A stretch of 8,326 nucleotides of DNA from Bacteroidota bacterium (GTDB taxonomy: Bacteria > Bacteroidota > Bacteroidia > Chitinophagales > Chitinophagaceae). Under the pieces are notes generated by a model. The model was not told the DNA's origin, did not search any database, and saw nothing but the letters and a program-made list of their open reading frames with translations. Shown here one piece after another: positions 1 through 6,953 of this stretch. Position 1 is the first letter of the stretch; each line of letters opens with the position of its first letter. The DNA lies in assembly GCA_026391115.1 (NCBI GenBank), contig JAPLER010000370.1, forward strand, positions 1 through 8,326, written 5' to 3'. Both the position numbers and the translations under genes were made by a program.

Positions 1-1471
1 TGTTTACAGATGTGCTATTTGCAATGGCATTTTTACAATTTATCATTGCAGGCATAAACTCTCCCCAACGTATTAAATCAAATTTTCGTAATGCTTCAAA
101 ACATAATTCTCTAGCTCTTTCGTCTTTAATTATTTGTCTTAAAGTTGGCATATCATTAGCACTAAAAGCTGATACCTGTTCTGCTAAGGCTCTTGCCCTT
201 ACCTGATTTAAATAGTTTCTTGCATCAACTAAATTTCCTAATTCATTCTCAGCTTCTGCTAACATTAATAAAACATCGGCATATCTAATAACAGGAAAAT
301 TAGTAGGTCCCCAATCTCTGTTTTTAGGAACAACAACTTCATAATCTCTTTTCCATTTACCACAATCTCTATCCCAAGGCGATGCAGCAGCTGCTGTTGC
401 TGTTCTTGGTGTTGTATTTGAACTGTAAGTGTAAGTTGGAATATTCCAATTTGATCTTAGTGTATCTGATGGAAATTTTTGGTAAATATCAAATAAATTA
501 CCAGTAGGAATGAAAGAGCCATAACCATAAATTATCATAGGATTTACATCTGCTCCAGTATATCGCATTGCCATTTGGCAGGCAAATCTACTCCCAGGTG
601 CAACTGCACCACTTGGCGTATTGCTTCCACTAAATTCAATTTCCCACATTGACTCTTTATAATCATATTTATCTGAGGAATGATTGATAAAGATTTGTTT
701 ATAATCTGGGTTTAAACTGTGAATGCCCCTAATTAAAACCTTTTTAGCCCAAACTCTTGCAGAGTCATACATTGGCAATCCTAAATTTAAAGGACGCCCT
801 GCCATTTTCAAATACACTCTTGCTACTATACCTTGCAATGCTGTTGTTGAAATTCTAGAGCCATTACCAATGGTAATAATATCTTTTACTAAAGGCTCAG
901 CTTCTTTCATATCCTTTAATATTTGATTGTAGACATCTATTGCAGGAGTTCTTGGATAATTAGGATTTGAAACTTGTGTAGCACCTTTTAAAATCAAAGG
1001 TACATCGCTATATCTGGTAACTAATTGAAAATAATTAAAGCCTCTTAAAAATAATGCTTCGCCTTTTGCAGCATTTTTTATATCTGCTGAAACTGCAGAA
1101 CTATCTAGATTGTCTAACAATAAATTGGCTGCATTAATGCCTTTGTATAAAGCAGACCAACAATCAGAATAAATTTTTGTAGATGATTGACAATCGTACA
1201 ATGCTGGTACTGTATTATTATTGTTTCTATTGTTATATTGTGCCTCATCGTTTCCCATTTCTAATTCAAGTACTATATTTCTACCATAAGTTCCATCTTG
1301 TGCCAAAGAGCTATAAACACCTGCAATTGCTGCATTAATTTCTGCTTCTGTTTGATAATATTGAGATGGAACCAATACATCTTGTGGGTTGACATCTAAA
1401 TATTTTTTACAAGAAAAGTTAGTTACTGCTAACAAAATAATAAACGAAAATATTAGAATTTGTTTTTTCAT
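1..1471 (-). CDS. SusD/RagB-family outer-membrane glycan-binding lipoprotein (C-terminus cut by window start)
   Basis: Surface lipoprotein that caps a SusC-type transporter and helps capture a nutrient, usually a glycan, for import. I translated it from the ATG at 1469-1471; 490 residues are visible and the frame is still open at the window edge. Residues 1-20 are a lipoprotein signal peptide (MKK, then a hydrophobic run) ending in a lipobox with Cys21. The mature protein starts CKKYLDVNPQD, a typical SusD start. Near residues 385-410 lies the family motif RYADVLLMLAEAENELG, and near 450-470 the motif RELCFEALRKFDLIRWG, both seen in the C-terminal RagB/SusD domain. SusD proteins usually have 500-600 residues, so some tens of residues are probably missing. 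It starts 19 bp after the susC-like stop, so the two are surely co-transcribed. The substrate cannot be deduced. Family assignment is very secure. Confidence 0.96.
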   Translation of the reverse strand, partial: MKKQILIFSFIILLAVTNFSCKKYLDVNPQDVLVPSQYYQTEAEINAAIAGVYSSLAQDGTYGRNIVLELEMGNDEAQYNNRNNNNTVPALYDCQSSTKIYSDCWSALYKGINAANLLLDNLDSSAVSADIKNAAKGEALFLRGFNYFQLVTRYSDVPLILKGATQVSNPNYPRTPAIDVYNQILKDMKEAEPLVKDIITIGNGSRISTTALQGIVARVYLKMAGRPLNLGLPMYDSARVWAKKVLIRGIHSLNPDYKQIFINHSSDKYDYKESMWEIEFSGSNTPSGAVAPGSRFACQMAMRYTGADVNPMIIYGYGSFIPTGNLFDIYQKFPSDTLRSNWNIPTYTYSSNTTPRTATAAAASPWDRDCGKWKRDYEVVVPKNRDWGPTNFPVIRYADVLLMLAEAENELGNLVDARNYLNQVRARALAEQVSAFSANDMPTLRQIIKDERARELCFEALRKFDLIRWGEFMPAMINCKNAIANSTSVN

Positions 1472-1490
1472 ATTAAAGAGTTTGATGGAA

Positions 1491-4400
1491 TTAAAAATTA
1501 AGATTAATGCCAACTGTAACCGTTTTTGCACGTGGATATACCGAGTAATCAAAGCCAGGAGTTAATGCAGAGTTATATGCCGAAACTTCTGGATCAAAGC
1601 CTGAATAATTTGTCCAAGTAATAATGTTTTGAGCCGAGATATAAAATCTTGCATTGGTTAAATGAAGTTTTTTAATTGTTTTTGCTGGTACATTAAACCC
1701 AAACTGAAAGGTTTTTAAACGCAAGTATGATCCATCTTCAATACCTCTTGAAGAGTAGGCTTGTTTTGGACCATCGCCATTTGCAACAAACATTTCATTG
1801 TTTTGATTATCGGGTGTCCATCTGTTTAATACAGTAGCATATTGATTTTGTAATCTTCTTCCAGAATTACCTTCAAATACATATTTATTGGCGTTTAAGA
1901 TTTGTCCACCATAAGAGAATTGAAAAAATAAACTCAAATCAAAATTACCAAAAGAAATATTATTTGTAAAACCGCCTGTAAACTTTGGGGTTCCATTACC
2001 AATTATGGTTTTGTCATTATCATTAATAACAAAATCACCATTTAAATCTTTGTATTTTATGTGTCCTGGTTGAATTTTATTGCTAGCAACAGTTGTATTT
2101 GAAGTGATATTTGGTTTTAGAGTATAAACACCAGTTGGTGTTTTATCAAAGTCATTATACTGGTATAATCCATCCCAAATAAATCCATACATTTGACCAA
2201 CTGGTTGACCAACTTTTGCAATATATGCTGGTAAATCTCTCCATTGATTATCCCAATTAATCGTAGATAACCTACTTTCTTGTCCATCGTTTAAATTGAT
2301 TATTCTATTTTGATTAAATCCAATATTAAAACTAGATGTCCACTTCCATTTTTTTTGATCAATAATTTTGCCTGTAATTGATAACTCTATTCCCTTGTTT
2401 TCCAAGCTTCCAATATTTTTAAAAGCAGAACTAAACCCGCTTGAAGGTGGTAAATCAGCATTTAAAAGTAAGTCTTTAGTAACTTTTTTATAAAGATCTA
2501 CAGTAAAACTTAATCTATTTTTTAGCAAGCTTAAATCCAATCCTAAATCAACTTGTTTAGTTGTTTCCCATCTTAAATTAGGATTACCAAGCGTATTAGG
2601 CAACGTGCTGCTTGTAGCAGTATTATTAAAAGGATATGCCAATATAATTGGTGAACTTAAGGTAGTTAAATAAGCAAAATCAGAAACTTTATTGTTACCC
2701 GTAAGTCCATAACTTGTTCTTATTTTAAAATCATTAATCCACTTAACATTTTGCAAAAATTTCTCTTGAGAAACTCGCCAAGCTATACTAGCAGAAGGAA
2801 AATAACTCCATTTATTATCTGGTGAAAATTTAGATGAACCATCAGCTCTAAATGAAACAGTTGCTAAGTATCTATTGTCGAAATTATAATTAACTCTTGC
2901 CAAAAATGAAGCTGTAGTATTTGATGTTCTTAAAGACGAAACCTTAGTTGGAGTACCTTCATCAAGACCAGATAAGCCCAATCTTTCATTTGGTAATTTT
3001 GCAGCAGCAGCTCCATATATATATTTGCTTACACCCTGAAATGTAAACCCAGCCACAGCATTAAGGCTATTTTTATCGTTTATTTTTTTGTCAAACGAAA
3101 GTGTATTTTCATTTACATAACTGTTTGAAGTATTATAAACATAAGACCCATTTATACCATTAGTTCTACCACCAACTGTATTTGGGCTACCAGCTCTTGT
3201 TTTAGTACCATTAAACTCTTCATTTCTGTCAATGTCGTTTGTTATACCTATAAATGTTTTGAATTTTAAGTTTTTAAAAATGTCATATTCAAAAAAAGCA
3301 TTGCCAAATATCGTGTTTGAAAATCTGTTTCTAAGTTCATAAGAAACTGTTTCAAGAGGATTGAATCTTGAATCGTTAGGATCAGCTTCAAATAAAGGGT
3401 CAATACCATCTAATAAGTCTACAGTAGTATCTCCTGTAGTATCGCCTGCATTGGGTCGATACCCCCACACACTAAACATTAAATTACTAGATTGAGAGGA
3501 TGAATTGGTTAATGAAGATGGAATTGTTCCATAAGATTTCAAACCACTATAGTTCAAATTCATTCCCATTCTTGTTTTACTATTTATGTTATGATCAAAT
3601 CGTAAACGTGCCTGATACCTGTCATAACCAGAAAATTTTACAATACCATCTTGTTTAAGTGCTGACATTGAAAGAAAGAATTTTGTATCGTTATTACCAC
3701 CACTTATTGAAAACGAGTTATTAATCATAGGAGCTTGTCTAAAAACTTGTTCTTGCCAGTCAATTGATTTTGCGTTTATGTAGCTCTCGATAGTTTTCCC
3801 TGCAGTTAAATATTGCGATTTTGTATTTAATGAGTCTAATTCAAATTGGTATTTAACAAATTCATATGCATTTAAAACATTTACTTTATTGATAATATTT
3901 TGTGTGCCATATGAACTATTTACAGAAAATTTTGTTTTACCCGAAGAGCCTTTTTTAGTAGTAATCATAATAACTCCATTAGCACCTCTTGCACCATAAA
4001 TTGCAGTCGCAGACGCATCTTTTAAAATTTCAATAGACTCAATGTCATTAGGATTAATAGAATTACTATTAGGATTTTCAATTGGAAAACCATCGACTAC
4101 ATATAGTGGTGAATTATCTTGCGTAATTGAATTACCCCCACGTATAACAATTGCACTTGCAGCACCAGGTTGTCCATCGGCAGAGGCAACTGTAACTCCT
4201 GCAATTCTACCAGCTAAAGCTTCTTCAAAAGAACGAACAGGTGCTTTTTGCAAATCGGTAATGTTAACTTTTGCTACAGAACCTGTTACATCTTTTCTTT
4301 TTTGAGTTCCATAACCCACAACAACAACATCATCTAAAACAGAATTAGCTATTTTCAGTTTTACAGTTATTTTTTCGTTTGATTTAATTGTTATTTCTTG

Positions 4401-4643
4401 AGTTTCAAATCCAATTGAAGAAAAGATTAAAATAAGTTTATCTGTAGGTACAACCTTTAATATAAATGTACCATCGTTATTGGTTTTGGTTGCAATTTTT
4501 TTATTTTTTTGCTGAACAGTAACTCCTGAAATTGCAATATTATCTACTCCAATAACTGTTCCACTAACTGAAGATATTTGTGCAATTGCATTCGCAAAAA
4601 AGAATAAACAAAATAACAACGACAGATTTTTTTTAACAAGCAT
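1491..4643 (-). CDS. SusC/RagA-family TonB-dependent outer-membrane transporter
   Basis: Outer-membrane channel that imports a bound oligosaccharide or other large nutrient using TonB-ExbBD energy, with the SusD-like lipoprotein as lid. The 1050 residues match the usual 950-1100. Residues 1-21 are a signal peptide, probably cut at AIA|Q22. Residues about 26-100 form the carboxypeptidase-D regulatory-like beta-sandwich typical of SusC. The signature DDVVVVGYGTQKRKDVTGSV spans 104-123. The plug domain follows to about 230, with PLYVVDGFPI at 179-188 and ATAIYGARGANGVIMITTKKG at 212-232. The rest is the 22-strand barrel, ending in the aromatic residue of VTVGINLNF. A DxNGDxxxNDxD loop at 866-877 looks like the calcium loops common in SusC barrels. 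The start at 4643 gives a full signal peptide. It is divergent from the LacI-type gene, whose product probably regulates it. No clear promoter of its own was recognised. Confidence 0.97.
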   Translation of the reverse strand: MLVKKNLSLLFCLFFFANAIAQISSVSGTVIGVDNIAISGVTVQQKNKKIATKTNNDGTFILKVVPTDKLILIFSSIGFETQEITIKSNEKITVKLKIANSVLDDVVVVGYGTQKRKDVTGSVAKVNITDLQKAPVRSFEEALAGRIAGVTVASADGQPGAASAIVIRGGNSITQDNSPLYVVDGFPIENPNSNSINPNDIESIEILKDASATAIYGARGANGVIMITTKKGSSGKTKFSVNSSYGTQNIINKVNVLNAYEFVKYQFELDSLNTKSQYLTAGKTIESYINAKSIDWQEQVFRQAPMINNSFSISGGNNDTKFFLSMSALKQDGIVKFSGYDRYQARLRFDHNINSKTRMGMNLNYSGLKSYGTIPSSLTNSSSQSSNLMFSVWGYRPNAGDTTGDTTVDLLDGIDPLFEADPNDSRFNPLETVSYELRNRFSNTIFGNAFFEYDIFKNLKFKTFIGITNDIDRNEEFNGTKTRAGSPNTVGGRTNGINGSYVYNTSNSYVNENTLSFDKKINDKNSLNAVAGFTFQGVSKYIYGAAAAKLPNERLGLSGLDEGTPTKVSSLRTSNTTASFLARVNYNFDNRYLATVSFRADGSSKFSPDNKWSYFPSASIAWRVSQEKFLQNVKWINDFKIRTSYGLTGNNKVSDFAYLTTLSSPIILAYPFNNTATSSTLPNTLGNPNLRWETTKQVDLGLDLSLLKNRLSFTVDLYKKVTKDLLLNADLPPSSGFSSAFKNIGSLENKGIELSITGKIIDQKKWKWTSSFNIGFNQNRIINLNDGQESRLSTINWDNQWRDLPAYIAKVGQPVGQMYGFIWDGLYQYNDFDKTPTGVYTLKPNITSNTTVASNKIQPGHIKYKDLNGDFVINDNDKTIIGNGTPKFTGGFTNNISFGNFDLSLFFQFSYGGQILNANKYVFEGNSGRRLQNQYATVLNRWTPDNQNNEMFVANGDGPKQAYSSRGIEDGSYLRLKTFQFGFNVPAKTIKKLHLTNARFYISAQNIITWTNYSGFDPEVSAYNSALTPGFDYSVYPRAKTVTVGINLNF

Positions 4644-4700
4644 ACATTCGTTTTTGGATTGTAAAAATCTGTTATTTTATTTGACTATCCTTTTTTTTTA

Positions 4701-4714
4701 CTATAACGTTTTAG
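4701..4714. promoter_or_regulatory. Candidate LacI/GalR-type operator in the divergent intergenic region
   Basis: The 14-mer CTATAACGTTTTAG is palindromic at six of its seven base pairs, centred on CG at 4707-4708. A central CG with an AACGTT core is characteristic of LacI/GalR-family operators, into which the hinge-helix leucine inserts. It lies 58 bp upstream of the susC-like start and 114 bp upstream of the regulator start. Its position would suit repression or activation of the transporter pair. This is an inference from symmetry and context only. Confidence 0.45.
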
Positions 4715-4790
4715 CAATTATTAAAGTTGAAATTTAATAAACAGCCCAATTATTTTGACTGAGAATCAGATAATCTATAATCAACTACTA

Positions 4791-4798
4791 TATATTTG
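4791..4798 (+). promoter_or_regulatory. Putative Bacteroidota -7 element for the LacI-family gene
   Basis: TATATTTG matches the Bacteroidota sigma-ABfr -7 consensus TAnnTTTG exactly. It ends 29 bp before the regulator ATG, implying a leader of roughly 20-25 nt. A convincing -33 TTTG at the usual spacing is absent; the nearest, TTTTG at 4753-4757, is too far upstream. The motif is short and this region is AT-rich, so chance occurrence is possible. Confidence 0.4.
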
Positions 4799-4827
4799 GA
4801 AACGCATTTTTTAAATCTAACGAACGA

Positions 4828-5841
4828 ATGGCTACAATTACGCTAAAAGACTTGGCTAGTAAATTAAATTTGTCCACTGCTACAGTTTCTAGAGCTTTAA
4901 GAGATAGTTATGATATAGGTGCAGAAACCAAAAAAAGAGTTAAAGAATTAGCCAAAGAATTAAATTTTAGCCCAAACCCAAATGCAAGCAACCTTAGAAG
5001 TCAATCTACAAAAACAATAGCCATTGTAATACCAGAAATTGCAAATAATTTCTTTGCGTTAGCTATAAATGGAATTGAGGAAATAGCTAGAGAAAAAGGT
5101 TACCACGTACTAATATACCTCTCGCACGAATTACACACAAAGGAAGTATCTATTTTACAACATCTATTAAATGGCAGAGTTGATGGAGTATTGATGTCAA
5201 TGGCTAGCGAAACAGAAAATATTGATCATATCAATGAACTAATCAAAAACAAAATACCCCTTGTTTTTTTTGATAGAGTAAGAGAAGATATTGATGCTGC
5301 TAAAATTGTTACAGATGATAGATTTGGTGGATTTTCTGCAACAAAACATTTACTAGAAAGAGGGTGTAAAAAAATTGCCTATCTATCACTATCTAGCAGG
5401 TTAAAAAATAGCATTGATAGATTTAATGGATATAAAGATGCACTTATAGAATCTGCTCTTGAATTCGATAGTGATAATTTTATTGATTGTGGTAACGACA
5501 ATAAACACAACTTTTCATTAATATACAAATTGCTGACTCGCAAGAACAACAAAGTAGACGGTATATTCTCTGCTTCAGAGAACCTAGTTTTACTTACTTA
5601 TCAAATTTGCAAGGAGCTTAATATAAAAGTACCACAACAACTTAAAGTAATTACTTTCTCAAATTCGCCAACTTCATCTTTTCTTAGCCCGTCTTTGTCA
5701 ACAATTACGCAGCCTGCCTACGACATTGGCAAAGAAGCAGCATCATTACTTTTCAAGTCAATTGAAAAAAAGAAAGTTGACTATAGTGATGTTGTTAAAG
5801 TATTAAAATCTAACTTGCTAATCAGAAATTCATCTTCGTAG
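4828..5841 (+). CDS. LacI/GalR-family transcriptional regulator
   Basis: DNA-binding regulator that responds to a small ligand, typically a sugar. The 337 residues are normal for the family. The N-terminal helix-turn-helix (about residues 4-26, TLKDLASKLNLSTATVSRAL) aligns without gaps to E. coli LacI. Specificity positions 17, 18 and 22 are Thr, Ala and Arg; Ala18/Arg22 is the GalR/CcpA-like combination. The hinge helix NASNLRSQS carries Leu56, the minor-groove-inserting residue. Residues 62-330 are the periplasmic-binding-protein-like effector domain, starting TIAIVIPEIANNFFALAINGIE, with the usual RVDGVLMS and VFFDRV segments. The start at 4828 gives the canonical N-terminus. Divergence from the SusC/SusD genes implies it controls them. 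Other genes of the locus may lie beyond the window. A strong terminator follows. The effector is unknown. Confidence 0.96.
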   Translation: MATITLKDLASKLNLSTATVSRALRDSYDIGAETKKRVKELAKELNFSPNPNASNLRSQSTKTIAIVIPEIANNFFALAINGIEEIAREKGYHVLIYLSHELHTKEVSILQHLLNGRVDGVLMSMASETENIDHINELIKNKIPLVFFDRVREDIDAAKIVTDDRFGGFSATKHLLERGCKKIAYLSLSSRLKNSIDRFNGYKDALIESALEFDSDNFIDCGNDNKHNFSLIYKLLTRKNNKVDGIFSASENLVLLTYQICKELNIKVPQQLKVITFSNSPTSSFLSPSLSTITQPAYDIGKEAASLLFKSIEKKKVDYSDVVKVLKSNLLIRNSSS

Positions 5842-5896
5842 AAAATGAATTACCACATTTTTTTTCTGATTTTACATCAGTGTTGTGCTAAAATAG

Positions 5897-5926
5897 GTTT
5901 ACATAAAAACATTAAATTGTGTAAAC
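5897..5926. repeat. Inverted repeat in the regulator 3' untranslated region
   Basis: GTTTACATAA at 5897-5906 can pair with TTGTGTAAAC at 5917-5926, a 10-bp stem with one G-U wobble and a 10-nt loop. No T-tract follows, so it is not a standard intrinsic terminator. It may protect the mRNA end, bind a protein, or have arisen by chance in AT-rich DNA. Confidence 0.35.
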
Positions 5927-5963
5927 AATTAGCAAGACAATTATTCAAAAATCCGGATTACAC

Positions 5964-6006
5964 AAAAATCCCCTCAAGAAATTTTGAGGGGGGGGATATT
6001 TTTATT
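5964..6006 (+). terminator. Rho-independent terminator after the LacI-family gene
   Basis: A perfect 8-bp stem pairs CCCCTCAA (5970-5977) with TTGAGGGG (5984-5991) around a 6-nt loop. It is preceded by an A-run (5964-5968) and followed by ATATTTTTATT, so it could act on both strands. The right arm runs into a tract of eight G (5988-5995), which places four extra G between stem and T-tract and lets the stem slip. It lies about 125 bp downstream of the regulator stop and isolates that gene from the next. Confidence 0.8.
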
Positions 6007-6066
6007 CGTAACAGAAACTATTCCACTTTCTAAAATCAGTGTAACAATAGCTTACTACTTAAAACA

Positions 6067-6182
6067 CTATTGCTCCACCACCAACTTCCCACTCTTAAGA
6101 CTTCCATCTTGATTGCTACTTGGACGATGTAAATGCCTTTGACAAAGCTTGATACATCTTTTTTTTTATGCTTACCAAACCA
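6067..6182 (-). pseudogene. Remnant of a type IX secretion C-terminal sorting domain (type A), frameshifted
   Basis: Read on the minus strand from about 6182, one frame gives GKHKKK then DVSSFVKGIYIVQVAIK (ending at 6108). The adjacent frame then gives DGSLKSGKLVVEQ and a TAG stop at 6067-6069. Together these resemble the end of a type A T9SS sorting domain, whose usual pattern is DVSSxxKGIYxV followed by xxGxxxxxKLVVxQ. The two halves are out of phase by one missing base near 6108-6110, where the Lys codon AAG and the Asp codon GAT share a G. Upstream in the first frame there is a stop at 6210-6212 and no cargo protein. This therefore looks like a decayed 3' tail of a lost secreted-protein gene, or a fragment left by recombination. 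I recognise the motif by eye only. Confidence 0.7.
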
Positions 6183-6184
6183 AT

Positions 6185-6222
6185 GTGTGAATAATATAAC
6201 TATCACACTTCATTGTGTAATA
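6185..6222. repeat. Overlapping inverted repeats upstream of the beta-barrel gene
   Basis: GTGTGA (6185-6190) is the exact inverse complement of TCACAC (6203-6208), with 12 nt between. The second arm, extended as TATCACAC (6201-6208), is also complementary at seven of eight positions to GTGTAATA (6215-6222) across a 6-nt loop. The two stems share an arm and so exclude each other in RNA; as DNA they could be a repeated protein-binding site. They lie 63-100 bp before the beta-barrel start. Function is unknown. Confidence 0.4.
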
Positions 6223-6285
6223 TTTAACCCTATTGAATTCTAGAGTTTTGCTATGTGAAAATTATTTCGCAAGTAAACTAAAAAA

Positions 6286-6921
6286 ATGAAAAAAAATATT
6301 TTGGGCATTATTGCTTTTATAAGCATTGCCAATGTCAGTATTTCTCAATCAAATACTAGTAGTAAAACAAATCTTAAAATAGGATTTAAAGCTGGTGCAA
6401 ATTATTCAAATGTTTTCGATTCAAAAACAGACCAATTTAATGCAGATGCAAAGTTTGGATTGGCAATTGGTGGTTTTGTATCAATACCCTTTGCACAGTA
6501 TTTTGCTTTTCAACCAGAGGTTTTATTTTCTCAAAAAGGATTTAAAGGTTCTGGAACTATACTAGGGAGTCCTTATCAATTTACCAGAACTACAAACTAT
6601 ATTGATATTCCATTGTTATTAGCTATTAAACCTAGCCAAACATTTTCACTAGTTGTTGGTCCTCAATTTGGTTTTCTATTAAAACAAACTGACGAATTTA
6701 CAACAACATCTACAAGTACTGCACAGCAACAAGAGTTTAATAATGATAACATTCGTAAAAACATATTAAGTGTTTTAACAGGATTTGATATTACTGGTAA
6801 GCAAATGGTTTTTAGTGCAAGAGTTGGTTGGGATGTCCAGAATAATAATGGTGATGGCACATCATCTACACCACGTTATAAAAACGTTTGGTATCAAGCT
6901 ACAATTGGAGTTACACTTTAA
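6286..6921 (+). CDS. Small outer-membrane beta-barrel protein (PorT-like / OMP_b-brl_2 family)
   Basis: Predicted outer-membrane protein of 211 residues with unknown specific role. Residues 1-20 are a signal peptide (MKKNILGIIAFISIANVSIS, cleaved before Gln21). The mature part is a run of amphipathic strands with the hallmarks of the porin-family domain common in Bacteroidota: GFKAGANYSN at 33-42, FAFQPEVLFSQKGFK at 73-87, YIDIPLLLAIKP at 105-116 and GPQFGFLL at 125-132. It ends in a short strand, YQATIGVTL. A Thr/Ser/Gln-rich segment at 137-150 is probably an extracellular loop, and about eight strands fit the length. The A-rich leader CTAAAAAA directly precedes the ATG. The dps-like gene follows after 29 bp, so co-transcription is likely. 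These barrels are often annotated PorT family, but no role in type IX secretion should be assumed. Confidence 0.88.
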   Translation: MKKNILGIIAFISIANVSISQSNTSSKTNLKIGFKAGANYSNVFDSKTDQFNADAKFGLAIGGFVSIPFAQYFAFQPEVLFSQKGFKGSGTILGSPYQFTRTTNYIDIPLLLAIKPSQTFSLVVGPQFGFLLKQTDEFTTTSTSTAQQQEFNNDNIRKNILSVLTGFDITGKQMVFSARVGWDVQNNNGDGTSSTPRYKNVWYQATIGVTL

Positions 6922-6934
6922 ACAAATTATAAAC

Positions 6935-6953
6935 AATTAAAAAAAATAAAATG
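6935..6953 (+). promoter_or_regulatory. A-rich translation-initiation leader of the dps-like gene
   Basis: The sequence TAAAAAAAATAAAATG ends in the dps-like start codon at 6951-6953, and no GGAGG-like site is present. Bacteroidota often initiate translation with A-rich leaders rather than Shine-Dalgarno pairing. The same 16 nt precede the next gene. Confidence 0.5.

Larger units (their letters stand above)
5842..6285. other. Intergenic region between the regulator and the beta-barrel gene
   Basis: This 444-bp stretch holds no convincing intact gene. In order it contains an inverted repeat (5897-5926), a terminator hairpin (5964-6006), a frameshifted sorting-domain remnant on the minus strand (6067-6182), and a cluster of GTGTGA/TCACAC-type repeats (6185-6222) upstream of the beta-barrel gene. 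No tRNA-like or riboswitch-like fold was recognised. No exact TAnnTTTG promoter was found before 6286, although the promoter of the downstream genes should lie here. Confidence 0.7.

Noticed and set aside
12..206. Plus-strand open frame of 64 codons
   Set aside because: It lies wholly antisense to the SusD-like gene, whose family motifs are unambiguous there.
723..926. Plus-strand open frame of 67 codons
   Set aside because: Antisense to the SusD-like gene and without family features.
4042..4305. Plus-strand open frame of 87 codons
   Set aside because: Antisense to the conserved plug domain of the SusC-like gene; the conserved coding strand explains the open frame.
4633..4647. Four-codon open frame (ATG TAT GCT TGT TAA) overlapping the susC-like start in another frame
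   Set aside because: It could in principle affect translation initiation, but an ATG four bases before a start is easily due to chance and nothing else supports a leader peptide.
4715..4754. Two copies of CAATTATT 32 bp apart in the divergent region
   Set aside because: The spacing is about three helical turns, but the 8-mer is AT-only apart from one base and expected often in such DNA; it also does not match the TAnnTTTG promoter element well enough to call a susC promoter.
5845..6033. Possible 62-residue plus-strand gene directly after the regulator
   Set aside because: It runs through both the inverted repeat and the terminator hairpin, has no recognisable domain and an unnatural composition, so it is most likely a chance open frame.
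6663..6860. Minus-strand open frame of 65 codons
   Set aside because: Antisense to the beta-barrel gene, with no start context or domain.
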